A stretch of 64,000 bases of DNA from Ridgeia piscesae (taxonomy: Eukaryota > Annelida > Polychaeta > Sabellida > Siboglinidae), in NCBI GenBank assembly GCA_025642075.2, contig JAODUO010000124.1, positions 347,501 through 411,500 on the forward strand, in the 5' to 3' direction. Made by a program: the position numbers and the translations under genes. Below, piece after piece: positions 24,876-37,000 of the stretch. The first letter of the stretch is position 1. Every line of letters begins with the position of its first letter. Under the pieces are notes generated by a model. The model had not been told where the DNA came from and searched no databases. It worked only from the letters and a program-made list of their open reading frames with translations.

Positions 24876-25150
24876 ATTGTATTTAGTTCAACATTCAACA
24901 GTGTGTAACACTGTTTTCTGAACATCGTATAGACTGCGCGGTCGACACGCAGTACCTTAACTGAACTTTGACCCAAATCGCATACTGACGGCTACATTAA
25001 TGCCTGTAATTCTGCTATTAATAAAGCCAGAGAAACAATATATCATTGGAAAGCCTATAAACATGCACACATAATTATTATAAAATAAAAACATTAGTGT
25101 AAATAAGAATGTTGTATTTTTGGAAATTTGACCTTTAACCTCAGATACCC
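24183..25150. repeat. Nested direct and inverted repeats
   Basis: 24183-24345 is inverted relative to 19990-20150. About 24313-24505 (starting ACTGAACTTTGACCCAAATC) is directly repeated at about 24961-25147. Between the two direct copies lies the second copy of the 23370-23763 duplication. The arrangement suggests a segmental duplication whose target was already a fold-back element. Confidence 0.75.
24507..24958. repeat. Direct segmental duplication, copy 2
   Basis: Partner of 23370-23763, offset by 1137 bp. The internal (ATT)n run is expanded to about 22 units with one GTA interruption, and GTCTGTCTG is replaced by ATACATCGTGG-like sequence. An Asn-rich minus-strand frame over the (ATT)n is a repeat shadow. 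Confidence 0.9.
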
Positions 25151-26120
25151 AAACATGTATCCTCTGATTTTGCTAATATCTTTACACATTATCCTATACC
25201 ATTGCAGAAGAATCGCTGAAAATATTAGAGTGGCCAAATAATAATGTTCAGAGATACATTAAATTAAGTACACCCGTTGATGAAAAATTGCACCAGGATA
25301 GCACTGTATAACCCAATACGAACAAACAGCATAGTCTCTGATGTGTAAATGATATATGTATATGTGCTCACTAATTAAAAATTTCATTACTTCACCTTTT
25401 TCAGATCAATTGACATATTATCTCTCAGTCTAATTAAACTGAAATCATCACACATGAAGTTGATCAACTGTCAATACAATTCAATCTGCAAAGCTTACCA
25501 TATGTATTTTACAATACAAGTTGGTCAGTTGTATGCTGCAACATTGTTCTGTATGCCATAAATCACATAACATTACAGAAAAAATGTACATGTGCACGAT
25601 CTTGTCCCTCTGATGGATAATAACCCCTGGTATATTGAAAAGCAATTATATAAATAGTGAGCATATATATATACATATATGGATTTATACATAAGAGATT
25701 GTGCTGTCTGTTTGTATTGCACAGGTTATACAGTGCTATCCTGGTGCAATTTTTCATCCACGGGTGTACTTAATTTAATGTATCTCTGAAACTTATTATT
25801 TGCCCACTCTAATATTTTCAAGGACTCTTCTGCAATACTATTGAATCCTGGGTATACAATATTAGCAACATCAGAGATTGTGCTGTATGTTTCTATTGGC
25901 TTAAATAGTGCTATCCTAGCTGGTGCAATTTTTCATTTACGGGTGTACTTAATTTAATGTATCTCTGAATCTTATTATTTGCCCACTGCCCCACACTAAT
26001 ATTTTCAGTGGCTCTTCTGCAATAGTATAGGATACTGTCTACAAAATATTAGCAAAATCATAGGATACATTTATGGGTATCTGAGGTCAAAGGTCAAATT
26101 TCGAAAATTACAACATTCCT
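25090..26120. mobile_element. Second fold-back element with rearranged right arm
   Basis: The left arm (about 25090-25310) has TTTGACCTTTAACCTCAGAT, CAGAGATACATTAAATTAAG and GCACCAGGATAGCACTGTAT. The right arm (about 25720-26105) has the complements. In the right arm the segment TGCAATTTTTCAT...TTAATTTAATGTATCTCTGAA appears twice, near 25746 and 25926, showing an internal duplication. It is related to 18936-19798. Confidence 0.7.
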
Positions 26121-27855
26121 ATTTACACTATTTTAATTTTATGACAGTTATACGCATAGTGTATTGGCTTTCCACTGATATATTGTTTGTTTCTCTAGCT
26201 TTATTAATAGCAGAGTTACAGGCATTACTATAGCGGTAAGTATGCGAATCGGGTCAAAGTTCACTGACCTATATCTTCACTGACCTATACTGACCTAAGA
26301 ACATTCCATTCGGTAATATGATCGGTAAACGATAGCCATTTTGTAAATTATGGCATGATTTTTGTCTTCAGTCACATTGGCAGTGTTTACAAAAGCAATT
26401 ATAATTTGAAAACTAACCGTCAAAATTGGATAAATGTTTTACTATGATAAAACTAACATACATGGCTACATTACTTCCACAGGATCAATGTTGTGTTGTA
26501 AACAATAATAATATGTAGCATGATGAAGTTGCTTATTTATTTTATCATCATAATTGTTAAAGTTTGCTTGAAGATCTTAAATGTAATTGCAACACATAAA
26601 TTGTAATAACACATTTTATTCACACAATAATTCCATGTACAGTGCAATTAATATCATATATTTTCATGCATCGGTTGTCGAGTTATTCGAATTTTAATGC
26701 AAGCAACATGCAGCGTAATTCACAGATGGCTGCCATCTTAAAATTGTCTGCCCACAGCAGGGTGTACAATAAGAAGGCTGCCTACCCAGTAAAGAGTTAA
26801 AGAAATGGTCGCGTTTTCTCATATAACGTGCAATGTTCTTTGGCTGAACCATGGAGCGGTTCAGACGAGATATACGAGTATTTGTGACTGTTCTGCATGG
26901 AAGTCACCTTTAACCTAGGTTGTGTAGTTGTAATGTTTGCACTGCTTCCAGATAGATTGTGACGAATACTATATGCATATCGAAGATGTGCTGCGTGTGT
27001 TTATCGATGTCCAGCTGGACAGCCTACCGGGCATAGTCAATGGCCGATTTGCAAACACCGCTGCGTTCTTTGTCGTTCCTGCATACTAACAATGTGGAAT
27101 TGGTTGCAACCTTTTGCAGATGACAAATCAAACTTCAAAATTTCTAATAATACCATAACATTATCAAGATTTAACAGAAAACGTGTCGTTATTAAATATA
27201 ACGTGCTAGTGCTTTTATAAGCAATATAATGCTAATTTGATATATACATTACTGGCATCTGTTGATGTATTTGATTGAGCGATATCGACATTCCCAGCAA
27301 GAGCATCTTCGATAAATGTGAAGGTTCTTTTGGCATGAGGCATCCCCACTTTGCGTCGACATAGTTTTATATGGTATTTAAATTTGTGCGATATTTGTTG
27401 GTTAGAAGCCACCCAATATAGCACAACACATCATCAGCGGGACAGATATTACTGGATAAATTTCGTCAACGCCTAAAAAAGCTTCCGGGACCCTGACATA
27501 GAAAATATTATCATACCAATCTACGATTAAATCACATATATCACAGGTATATGCACTAGCCATATGGTAGTGAGTCATAGATAACAAAAACTATGCAAAA
27601 CCTCAAATGTAGTTGAATACTGTTTAATGCGGGACAGCATGTGAATTGTCATGAGCTTGTGTTTATGTCACAAACTCTTCATTGTTTTATTTGCGAATGC
27701 TCTTGATAATAGCTTTTTGCTGAATGACCAAGTGTGTGGCTTATTAACTGGGCTTAGGGCCAAAAGTTAAGTATACATCAAAAGAGCATAGTACCGTAGT
27801 TGTTTACATTGCTTTATAATTAGTACTATATATGGAAACCGTATATATTCGGGTC
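26121..27855. other. Intergenic upstream of gene 1
   Basis: No supported exon. About 26640-26720 (TCATGCATCGGTTGTCGAG, then AATTTTAATGCAAGCAACATG) is repeated directly at about 29460-29525 inside the intron of gene 1, with ~90% identity by eye. Short minus-strand frames near 27215-27590 show no recognisable domain. Confidence 0.45.
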
Positions 27856-27856
27856 A

Positions 27857-27895
27857 GTGTTTATATAGCGCAGTGTGGATTGAACTAACCTTAGA
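27857..27895 (+). promoter_or_regulatory. Possible TATA-type core promoter of gene 1
   Basis: GTTTATATAGCGC (TATATA at 27862-27867) lies ~125 nt upstream of the ATG of gene 1, with a plausible start about 30 nt further on. If transcription starts here the acceptor-like TTATTTCAG before the ATG would be part of a leader. If that acceptor is used, the true promoter lies further upstream. Confidence 0.25.
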
Positions 27896-27987
27896 ACATC
27901 CGCTAACTGAAATCATGTGCTAAAAGCAATAATAAATACATAAAATATATATCTGATAAACGTAAGTTGTCTTATTTCAGATACACA

Positions 27988-28228
27988 ATGTTGTTGTCAG
28001 CATTACTCGTGATGTTGTTGCCCGTTGGGCTAGTTTGGGGAAGACCACACGGCAGCATAATGCAACGACCATTTACAAGTGTGAATGCGCCGACGCTGCC
28101 GGTATTACATACCGCCGACAAAGTCGGTGAAATAAACGAAGAAGCTCGAACGGCGAAGCGTGTGGACAGGGTATACAAAGACCGAGAAAAAGACGATTCT
28201 GCCTCGGGGCCATTGCCAACCGAGAACC
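27988..28228 (+). CDS. Gene 1, exon with signal peptide (secreted repeat protein)
   Basis: ATG at 27988 opens an 80-residue exon. Residues 1-18 (MLLSALLVMLLPVGLVWG) form a clear signal peptide, with predicted cleavage before RPHG. A short polar propeptide-like stretch follows, with a dibasic KR at about residues 55-56 and an acidic KDREKDD segment. The exon ends at AACC|GTAAGT, a strong donor, in phase 1. A TTATTTCAG acceptor-like site ends at 27980, so a 5'-UTR intron is likely; the frame stays open upstream but has no ATG. Joined to 29637 it stays in frame with the large repeat exon. The alternative is a separate short secreted peptide reading through the donor to a stop at 28270. Confidence 0.75.
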
Positions 28229-28880
28229 GTAAGTCAACACACATTACCGTAAAGGATCTAGTACCAGCGTAAACGACAATGGCAAACCGCGATAGCAAAT
28301 GGCAAAATAACATAATTATTGTCCGGCAGACTGAGTCAGCAATAATTTATGTTCTTTCTGTTCTACGTCGTCTCGATGGCAAAACATTTAAAGGGAGCCG
28401 TGTGTGTTTAATTTTTAAAAGGAGCAGTTTGTGTTTTAATTTTTAAAGGGAGCAATTTGTGTTTTTATTTTTAAAGGGAGCAGTTTGTGTTCTGTTGCTA
28501 ATGTTGATGTATCATGTTTTTAATTGCTCAAGGTGTATCGTCTGGCTGCCATCAGATATGGAGTCAATGTCTAAAACACATTAAATGAAAAATAAATGAC
28601 CATAGATTCACGGTTTATTCTTAAATATATATTATTACAGCACCATGCGCATGCAACGCAAACATCATCATGTGACGTATCGTGGACGGTATTTTTGAAG
28701 CGTCAGGTTCTACTATAATTGCATAAATAATGCTGAACCTACAGAGCTAATCAACCTGGTGGCGCCGTTACGCAACTCGAGCCTCGTCTCGTCAACCGCC
28801 AGCATCCCGTTACCTCCTTACGCCGCATTAATTCATGATATCCAACATTCGTTAACACACGTTATATGTATGTATGTATG

Positions 28881-28948
<68 letters not shown>

Positions 28949-28964
28949 TACATACATACATACA

Positions 28965-28995
<31 letters not shown>

Positions 28996-29636
28996 GCATG
29001 CCTTGTATTCACTGTTTACTGCGCACACCGGCCAAACCCGACCAGTAAACGCACAGTTTACTGGACAGTTTACTGCGATCATATCCTTCATTTACATTAA
29101 CCACACAGTTCAAGCGGCATACATACTGCACTAATTTTACAGGATCACTGTGATAGGTTGACTTTGAAGGTCGACTTTGAAGAAAAACTAGTTTCTTATA
29201 TTTAATAGTCAAAGTGTATGTTGCAAACCCTGTTTTATGTTAATCTGAGCATCGATTTTGTCATGGTCAAATTGTGTCCTGGAAGGTCGTCAGGTATCAA
29301 GGTCGGGTCAAAGTTTGAATTTTGGTTTGAGACTCGTGCTCGTAACAAAATGTCATCAAAATCTAAGACGATTATGTAAATTTCAACCTGTTTTTGAATA
29401 ATTTTACATGGACGTCTTAATAGCATATTTTATTCACAAAACGTAATTCATTTCATACATTGTCATGCATCGGTTGTCGAGATATCCAAATTTTAATGCA
29501 AGCAACATGCAACGTAATTCAGGGTTTGGCTGTCAACCCAGTGAGCGCGATTACGTCACAGGCTCGAGTTCCGCATCAGCGCCCCTAGCGATCATGTAGA
29601 TTCCTTGTTGCATGTTTTATGTTGGTTGGATTGTAG
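28229..29636 (+). other. Gene 1 intron (inferred)
   Basis: Bounded by GTAAGT and a T-rich tract ending in TTGGATTGTAG. It contains three or four ~33-bp tandem units of the AAAGGGAGCAGTTTGTGTTTT type (about 28388-28495), a TATG/(TA)n/CATA compound microsatellite (28864-28993), and a ~70-bp segment (about 29460-29525) shared with 26640-26720. Confidence 0.65.
28864..28993. repeat. (TATG)n(TA)n(CATA)n compound microsatellite
   Basis: TATG units are followed by ~55 bp of TA and then CATA units. The outer parts are inverted repeats of each other, so the tract is palindromic overall. Several Tyr/Ile-rich frames across it on both strands are shadows. Confidence 0.95.
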
Positions 29637-30077
29637 CTGGGCACGTTCAGGTTGGTGTACGCCAGCCATTACGTGTGACACATCGTGTGGGAAGAAAGTG
29701 GGAAGTGGAGGAAAGCAAGGTTGATGTCGACGGCCCTGACGTACCCGCCAGCCTCTCAGCTCATGTTCGTGGTATCGAGGGTCTAGAGAAATACAAAGAT
29801 GAAAACGACAACGTTGCGGCTGGCGTGGACCGGCGCATCCACACGGGAGACGACGGCAGAGTAGACAGTGTCGCGCCGCGCCTTAGAAGACGTCGTTTTT
29901 CTGATCACTTTGCAGAGTCCGAAAGAGTTCATGATGATGATGATGATTATGTCTATGGTGGTGGTGATGATGAAAAAGAAGAAGAACAAGCACAAGAACC
30001 AGAAAAAGATTTAAAAGAAGATTTAAAAGAAGAAGAAGATGATGGTGGTGATGGTCATGGTGATGGTCATGGTGCTG

Positions 30078-30172
<95 letters not shown>

Positions 30173-32944
30173 GGTGCTGGTGCTGGTGATGATTCTGGTT
30201 CTGGTGCCACTGAACATGCTAAGGATTTTAGTCGTGGTGGTTTGGATGGCAGCATACATGGTGAACAAGATCGTAGGACATCTGATGTTTCACGAAGCAC
30301 AGCGAAAGACGATGAAAACGGCGACGAAGAGAGGCAAGAGCATGGTGGCATGGATGGCATGGATGGCATGGATGGCATGGATGGCATGGATGGCATAGAT
30401 GGCATGGATGGCATGGATGGCATAGGTGGCAGCAGACGTCGTGATCAAGACCATTGGACATCTATTTTTTCCAAACGAATACCGGGCGACGATGAAGACG
30501 GCGAAGAAGAAGGGCTCGGGCGTGGTGGCATGGGTGAAAGGAGACATCGTGAACGAATTATAAAGTATTTTCGATGTGTTGCTCAAAAATTCAAGGAACG
30601 TAATCAAGATCTAAAGGGCGACGACATAATAGATGACGACTTAGAAGTAAGGTTGCTAGGGCATGCTGGCATGGATGGCATGAGTGGCATGGGTGACATG
30701 GGTGGCAGCAGACGTCGTGAACGAGACCGTAGGACATCTGGCGTTTCAAGAAGAACACCGGGCGACGATGAAGACGGTGAAGAAGAAGGGCTAGAGCGCG
30801 GTGGCATGGGTGGCAGGAGACATCGTGAAAGTATTAGAAGAAAATTGCAAAGATTTGCTCGAAGGAACAAAGCACGTTTAGGTCTTACAAAAGAGGACGA
30901 TGACGAAGAAGGTGACGGCATGGATGGCATGGGTGGCATGGGTGACATGGATGGCATGAGTGGCAGCAGACGTCGTGAACGAGACCGTAGGACATCTGGC
31001 GTTTCAAGAAGAACACCGGGCGACGATGAAGACGGCGAAGAAGAGGGGCTAGAGCGCGGTGGCATGGGTGACAGGAGACATCGTGAAAGTATTAGAAGAA
31101 AATTGCAAAGATTTGCTCGAAGGAACAAAGCACGTTTAGGTCTTACAAAAGAGGACGATGACGAAGAAGGTGAAGACTTTGCAAAAGAGGGGCATGACGG
31201 CATGGATGGCATGGATGGCATGGGTGGCATGGGTGGCAGCAGACGTCGTGAACAAGACCGTAGAACACCTGGAGTTTCAAGACGAACACCGCGCTACGAT
31301 GACGACGGCAAAGAAGTGGGGCTAGGGCGCGGTGGCATGAATGACGGGAAACACCGTGAAATAATGACTAAGTATTTTCAACTTATTGACCGGTTGATGT
31401 CGAATGACGGTGAAGAAGGGGGTCTAGGGCGAGGAGGCATGGCTGGCACCAGAGGTGAAAAACTAAAACAATATTTGCAACGTCTTGCTCGAAGGAACAA
31501 AGCACGTAAAGGTAAAAAAAGAGAGGGCGATGACGAAGAAGATGAAGACTTTGAAGGAGAGAGCATATGGCGTGTTTGCATGGATAAGTTGGACGACACG
31601 GATGACAGCGGACGTCATGAACAAGACCGTAGGACATCTGGAGTTTCAAGAAGAAAACCGGGCGACGATGAAGATGAACATAACAATCGAGACATTGACC
31701 ATGATCTTGATTCTGGTGCTGATGCTGCTGTGGCTGCTGGTGCTGATGCTGGTGTTGGTATTGGTACTGGTGTAGCTGCTGGTGCTCGTGTTGGTGCTAA
31801 CGCTGGTGCTGGTGTTGGTGCTGGTGTAGATGCTGCTGATGGTGGTGTTGGTGCTGATGTAGATGGTGGTGCTGACGCTGGTGTGGCTGCTGCTGCTGCT
31901 GTTGGTGACCCTGGTGGCGTCCATGGTGACGTAGATCGTGTACCTAGAAAGGGTAGAATAGGTGGAAGTCGAAAGACTAAAGATAGGAAGAGAAAAGGTA
32001 GAAAGGGTGGCATTAAGGGTCGTGATGCCTCAGACAGCAAAGTGGGTGATGTAGTAGAACGTGGAAGTATTACCACCACCGGAGATAGTGGCGTGGGTGC
32101 CGATGGCAGTAACCGTCGCCAAACGGGTCTTAGTGGTTCTCCAAGCGCCAAAAAAAGTAAAACGGATAAACGTGGAAGTGTTGGACGCAGAAAGAGTAAA
32201 GTTGGAAAGAGCAAACGTAGAACAAGTAGACGCAGAAAGAGCAAAGTTGGAAAAAGCAAACGTAGAACAAGTAGACGCAGAAAGAGCAAAGTTGGAAAGA
32301 GCAAACGTAGAACAAGTAGACGCAGAAAGAGCAAAGTTGGAAAAAGCAAACGTAGAACAAGTAGACGCAGAAAGAGCAAAGTTGGAAAGAGCAAACGTAA
32401 AACAAGCAGACGCAGAAAGAGCAAAGTTGAAAAGAGCAAACGTAAAACAAGTAGACGCAGAAAGAGCAAAGTTGGAAAGAGCAAACGTAAAACAAGTAGA
32501 CGCAGAAAGAGCAAAGTTGGAAAGAGCAAACGTAGAACAAGTAGACGCAGAAAGAGCAAACGTAGAACAAGTAGACGCAGAAAGAGCAAAGGTAAAAAGA
32601 GCAAACGTAGAACAAGTAGACGCAGAAAGAGCAAAGGTAGCAATGACAAGAGTAGTCTCGAGGGCCGTAAAGCCACAGATATCGTGAAAACTCGAAGTAT
32701 GACCCCTGCCAGAAAAAGTCCCGCGGAAGCTGATACCTCCAAGACCGGTGCTGTTAGTAGCAAAGATAAAAAGAATACAGGTGCAAAAGGTAGACGTAGG
32801 AAGAACAAACGTAGAAAGAACAAACGTAGAAAAGGTGGACGTAAAAAGGGTGGACGTAGAAGCAGTCGCAAACGTCGTACTAAGAAGCCAAAAAACAAGA
32901 GAGGTCGTCCCAAACGTTCCCCGCATGACGAAGATGCTCCTTGA
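29637..32944 (+). CDS. Gene 1, main exon: giant polyampholyte repeat protein
   Basis: Open for 1101 residues; the joined protein is ~1182 residues. In order: an acidic region with Asp/Glu/Lys runs (about 185-220); an Ala-Arg dipeptide run coded by GCTCGT (about 226-259); Gly-Met-Asp runs (about 317-344). Then come four clear and two degraded modules of ~85-95 residues containing RRTSGVSRRTPGDDEDGEEE and RRHRESIRRKLQRFARRNKA (about 344-760). An Ala/Gly/Val/Asp domain follows (about 771-842). A run of ~10 copies of SKRRTSRRRKSKVGK occupies about 922-1082. A Lys/Arg-rich tail carries an AT-hook-like KRGRPKR and an acidic PHDEDAP end. The start is set by acceptor TTGTAG|CT at 29636 (phase 1); an ATG at 29612 is the alternative. 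No known family is recognised. With the signal peptide it would be secreted, possibly a mineral- or matrix-associated protein, but the basic end alone would look nuclear. Confidence 0.8.
30070..30190 (+). repeat. (GCTCGT)n hexanucleotide repeat within gene 1
   Basis: About 17 near-perfect GCTCGT units encode (Ala-Arg)n. They are flanked by GGTGCT units encoding Gly-Ala. The run is nearly free of synonymous changes, which points to slippage expansion rather than old selection on protein alone. Confidence 0.95.
32180..32640 (+). repeat. 45-bp coding tandem repeat (basic, gene 1)
   Basis: About ten units of 45 bp, each AGCAAACGTAGAACAAGTAG followed by ACGCAGAAAGAGCAAAGTTGG and AAAG. Each codes for 15 residues with RRKS and RRTS/RKTS motifs, which fit basophilic (PKA-type) kinase sites. 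The last units are shortened. Confidence 0.95.
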
Positions 32945-33019
32945 CTCAGGAATCTGATTCATCCGACTAAAGTAAGTGACTTAGACAATGTTCTGATCAT
33001 ATTTACGCCAGCCATATTA

Positions 33020-33025
33020 AATAAA
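33020..33025 (+). terminator. Polyadenylation signal of gene 1
   Basis: AATAAA lies 75 nt after the TGA stop at 32942-32944 and is followed by more A-rich sequence. A GTAAGT motif at about 32971, after the stop, could be an unused donor or mark an alternative 3'-UTR intron. Confidence 0.5.
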
Positions 33026-33920
33026 AAAATAACTGCCCTTTGTCTCCACCTACACCAAAGCCTGGATTTCACTCGTTGATTTCCTATCCCGGTAATCGAG
33101 CGAGCCTTCTAGCATTTATAAAGATCGGAGATAAAAGTCCATAAATGTAAGCCACTTTGTCGTGTTGTTTAGCGGTATGTTGTAGGATCAACTGTAGAAT
33201 AGAAACTCCTTAGGTGACTTCCGTTTCCAAAACAAATCCGTAACACATTTATCGGTTGAGTGAAATGTACACAATGCCAGAAATAAATTCGCAAAAAAAT
33301 ATGCTATATTGAAAAACATCTGAAGAAAATGCATTTGTGAACCACAGTGCACCTAGAGTTACTATTATTTCATCGGATGATTGCATAATAATAACCATAG
33401 ATTGACATAAGTTGCTTGACGACAACAAATTAATCATTAACTCCAATGATCGCGATGTAATGCATTGCGCATATATTTTTATTATTTAACATTATTATTT
33501 TCCTCTACATCCCAGCATATCAGTAACACATTAAAAAAGATTCCGACACGATTGTATAGATTGTCTGCATTGAATTGATCTTTTACACGCATGATCAGAA
33601 CGAAATTCTTAGCCTGTTTTAATTAATTAATTAAATTTACCGATATGGATTTCATATATGATAGATATGGTTGATTCCATTTTCTGCTATGTATTTTTGC
33701 TAATGTGATCAGTTTTTATTTATGTTCAAATATTGTAGATATTTATTATTGCTATATTAATTAATTATGCCAACTTAATGCAATTATTAGTTAACCAATG
33801 TCTTGTTCCGAACACAGACATTATATTTGATGGTTAATCTCCTCACGTGAAACTTTTTATTCGTTATATACTGCCTACAAATCTGGTTTAGCTCATTGGG
33901 ACAGATAAGATATGTATAGT
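33026..33920. other. No recognised feature
   Basis: AT-rich sequence downstream of gene 1 with no supported exon or repeat. Confidence 0.4.
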
Positions 33921-33923
33921 ATG

Positions 33924-34076
33924 CTATACTATACTATACTATACTATACTATACTATACTATACTATACTATACTATACTATACTATACTATACTATACT
34001 ATACTATACTATACTATACTATACTATACTATATATACTATGATATACTATGATATACTATGATATACTATAATAA
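33924..34076. repeat. (TATAC)n pentanucleotide microsatellite
   Basis: About 110 bp of near-perfect ATACT pentamers, followed by four ATACTATGAT decamer-like units derived from it. Confidence 0.95.
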
Positions 34077-37000
34077 TGATATACTATAGTATCTACATAT
34101 AATCTTACTTTTGTGTTAGACATGTTTGTGTTTTATAAAGATTTTTTTTATTCAGTCAACCTTCTAGACCATAAACATTAATGTGTGATTATAATGTGAA
34201 CACCATCAAATGTGCACGGCCTACATACAACAGAAAACCACTTACCATCCAACTACGTTTTCACTTTGTCTAACTTAGTTTAGGATTTAACGCCATAATA
34301 TTTGCGTTTTCTCATATTTCTTCTATACATAATATAATCTTATTTTGGTGGCTACATATATATGGTGACAACGAAATTTATATTTTCTGGATGCTAGTTT
34401 ATCTTTCAAGATGGCTGTCCCACAACATGTAGCATAATCCCTTAGATTGGAGAAAACCACACCAGTACAACATTGTCATTGACTGCCACACTACACTTAA
34501 CCCTCCCGATTACCATACGACTGGTGATTGTCCCGTTCACATCAGCTAACGTCCTCCTGTTCAGCATAGGTAATTTTAACAGCATTTGACCCAGTATAGT
34601 AAATGTCTCTACTCCCACTTCAGGTAACCACATAATTGTCCCAAGAAAGGTAAATATCACACCATATGTAAAGTGATATCCCAAGTCCCACCCCCGGTTA
34701 GCTGTCCCAAGAAAAATATATATCAATACATGTAAATGCCCAATCGCTCAAAGCAACAGCCCTATCTCATTTAATTCCCCCCTTGTCCATTTCAATGTTA
34801 AATGTCCCCTTAATCATTATAGGTAAGTTAGCATTTATCAAGTAACTGTCCATTTATATATATAACTGGGCGTTTCCATCGTGGGAAAATTGCCCTTCTC
34901 GTACCGCCTGTATTAATACCACCCGATGTAAGGACAGTACATTAGGAGGCAATATACACAACATTGCCACCAGTTATAAATACCATGGTTATTTAATTGA
35001 TAATAACTTGTCAGATGAGTCTGACATTCAAGCCAAAGTGAGACTGTTGTCACGTCAGAAATTTCGGTAATACGTGTGCGTTATGGGGGAACGTTGGGAA
35101 GGCATCCATTTCCATCAATGGGTTGTTACTTATAGCAACTATGTCAGGGTATTGAACAATTTGCCCATGAGCTGTACTGATGACACTTATTCGCTACAGC
35201 TAATGTCATATCGGGTAAAAGTTTCACGGGAAAGTGTGTTTTTAGCTTAATAATTGGAATCCTTCCATTCAATTAATTATAGCATTACAATTAGCTACAT
35301 GTACTATACTTCGAAATTGCAGCACAGTGGATCCGGGCTTGATACTAAACTTTTCAAAACGTGTTGTTCGTATCGATGTATGTTTGTATATGACCATGAT
35401 ACATGTTTGAAATACAATATAATAATAATAATAACACAAGTGTTATTAGCAACTCAACTGAGTTAGATTGACATTACAATATGTTGCAATTAACTCATCA
35501 AAACATCATACAAATACAATATAAATACATTTGATACCGCAAATCATACCGTATTAATAGCCTATTTACTGACAGTTGTATAAAGCCCACGGTATAAAGG
35601 AGTTACGGAATCTATTCGTTCTAGTAACTGGTAGCGGGTACACATTTTGTTTGTCTAATATTATATTCGGTACGTCTTTTGTCAGGCAGCAGATCATTTA
35701 ATATGTGTGTGCCGACTTCAATTTTATCAAAATAGTTTTGACAAATGCTGTCCCGTCTTACATTCAACATATCCAGGTTAACGCGTATAAGTATCTCCGC
35801 GTAACCCAATAACATATACACTGACCAGATCTTTCTGTGTAATCCCTGCACGCTTTAACTGATATAACATGTACAAGCGTTTACCAGCCTTTTTTTACAA
35901 TATTATCCACATGTTTGTTCCATGTCAGATCCTGAGAAATGGTCACACCTAATAGTAGTGACTTATTCATTTATGTATTAATACATTTCTGCGTGTATTT
36001 ATTGATTCATGTACTTGTTTAAAACGACAGGATCTACTGTTCTATTGTAGATCGGTTTTTGCATGCAGACGTTGCTACAGGAAAGCAAGCGACAGATTCA
36101 TGGGAAGTCTACTCGCGAAGTGCAACCGATTTCGTTTTGCCTTAGTACTTAAAAATTAAGCAAGTTTACCCAACGTTCATGCAGTATTTGTCACAGCGGT
36201 TCTATGTGCAGTCTTTGTCATGGCGTTCTGTTGTAATGTTATTAGCAATACCGAATATCACTAATTCGTGTTAATTCTGTGTACTATTGTTGTTCAGCCA
36301 CATATCCAACTGCGGCTAAATAGTTAGTAGTTATTTGTGCATGCATTGGTTGTCGATTTACATACTTCGTTAAGTGCTTATAAGCGTATAATAATACTAT
36401 GCAAATTTGCTTTATAAACATTTAAATGGTGAAATATTATGTTACGATGCGCTGGTGTGATCAATAATAGATATAATGCAAATGTGTTCCGTTAACATTT
36501 AATGCGTATCGATTTACACACAAGTAAATTGCTAGTATCGAGCACTGTTATTTGCTAATTAATTTGTATGGAAATTGGTCTAGGACATACTGTTAAAATG
36601 CATCACGATTGAAGGGTATGCATTATAACAAAACCTCAGAACTAATTAAATTGTGTAAAATATAATACAAATCATGATATGATTTGAACGTTTTTTATAA
36701 CACAGATGTCGTGACAGGAACAAAAGTCTTAATGGGATTTGACACGCGGCCATCGTGTCACAATAATCAGAGGCTATTGTACCAGGTGTTAGACAATGTT
36801 TATCAATTAAACATTTATATTCAAACTAGTTGCCGTTTCTTGTGCTGTTTTCGCACTATTGTGTGCACGACAAATTCCGTTCTCCATCATAATGTGATGT
36901 AATTGTTGTGCAACGAAACGCTCAGTCGTCTTCATCAAAAACGATATCACGCTGTAGTTTGTGACTGCTGGCATCAGAATCTGCCTTCTTCAATATTGGT

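Noticed and set aside
31615..32962. Long minus-strand frames over gene 1 (for example 432 and 310 residues)
   Set aside because: They follow from the low-complexity coding repeats of the + strand. Composition is Leu/Phe/Arg or Ser/Thr/Phe strings with no domain or signal.
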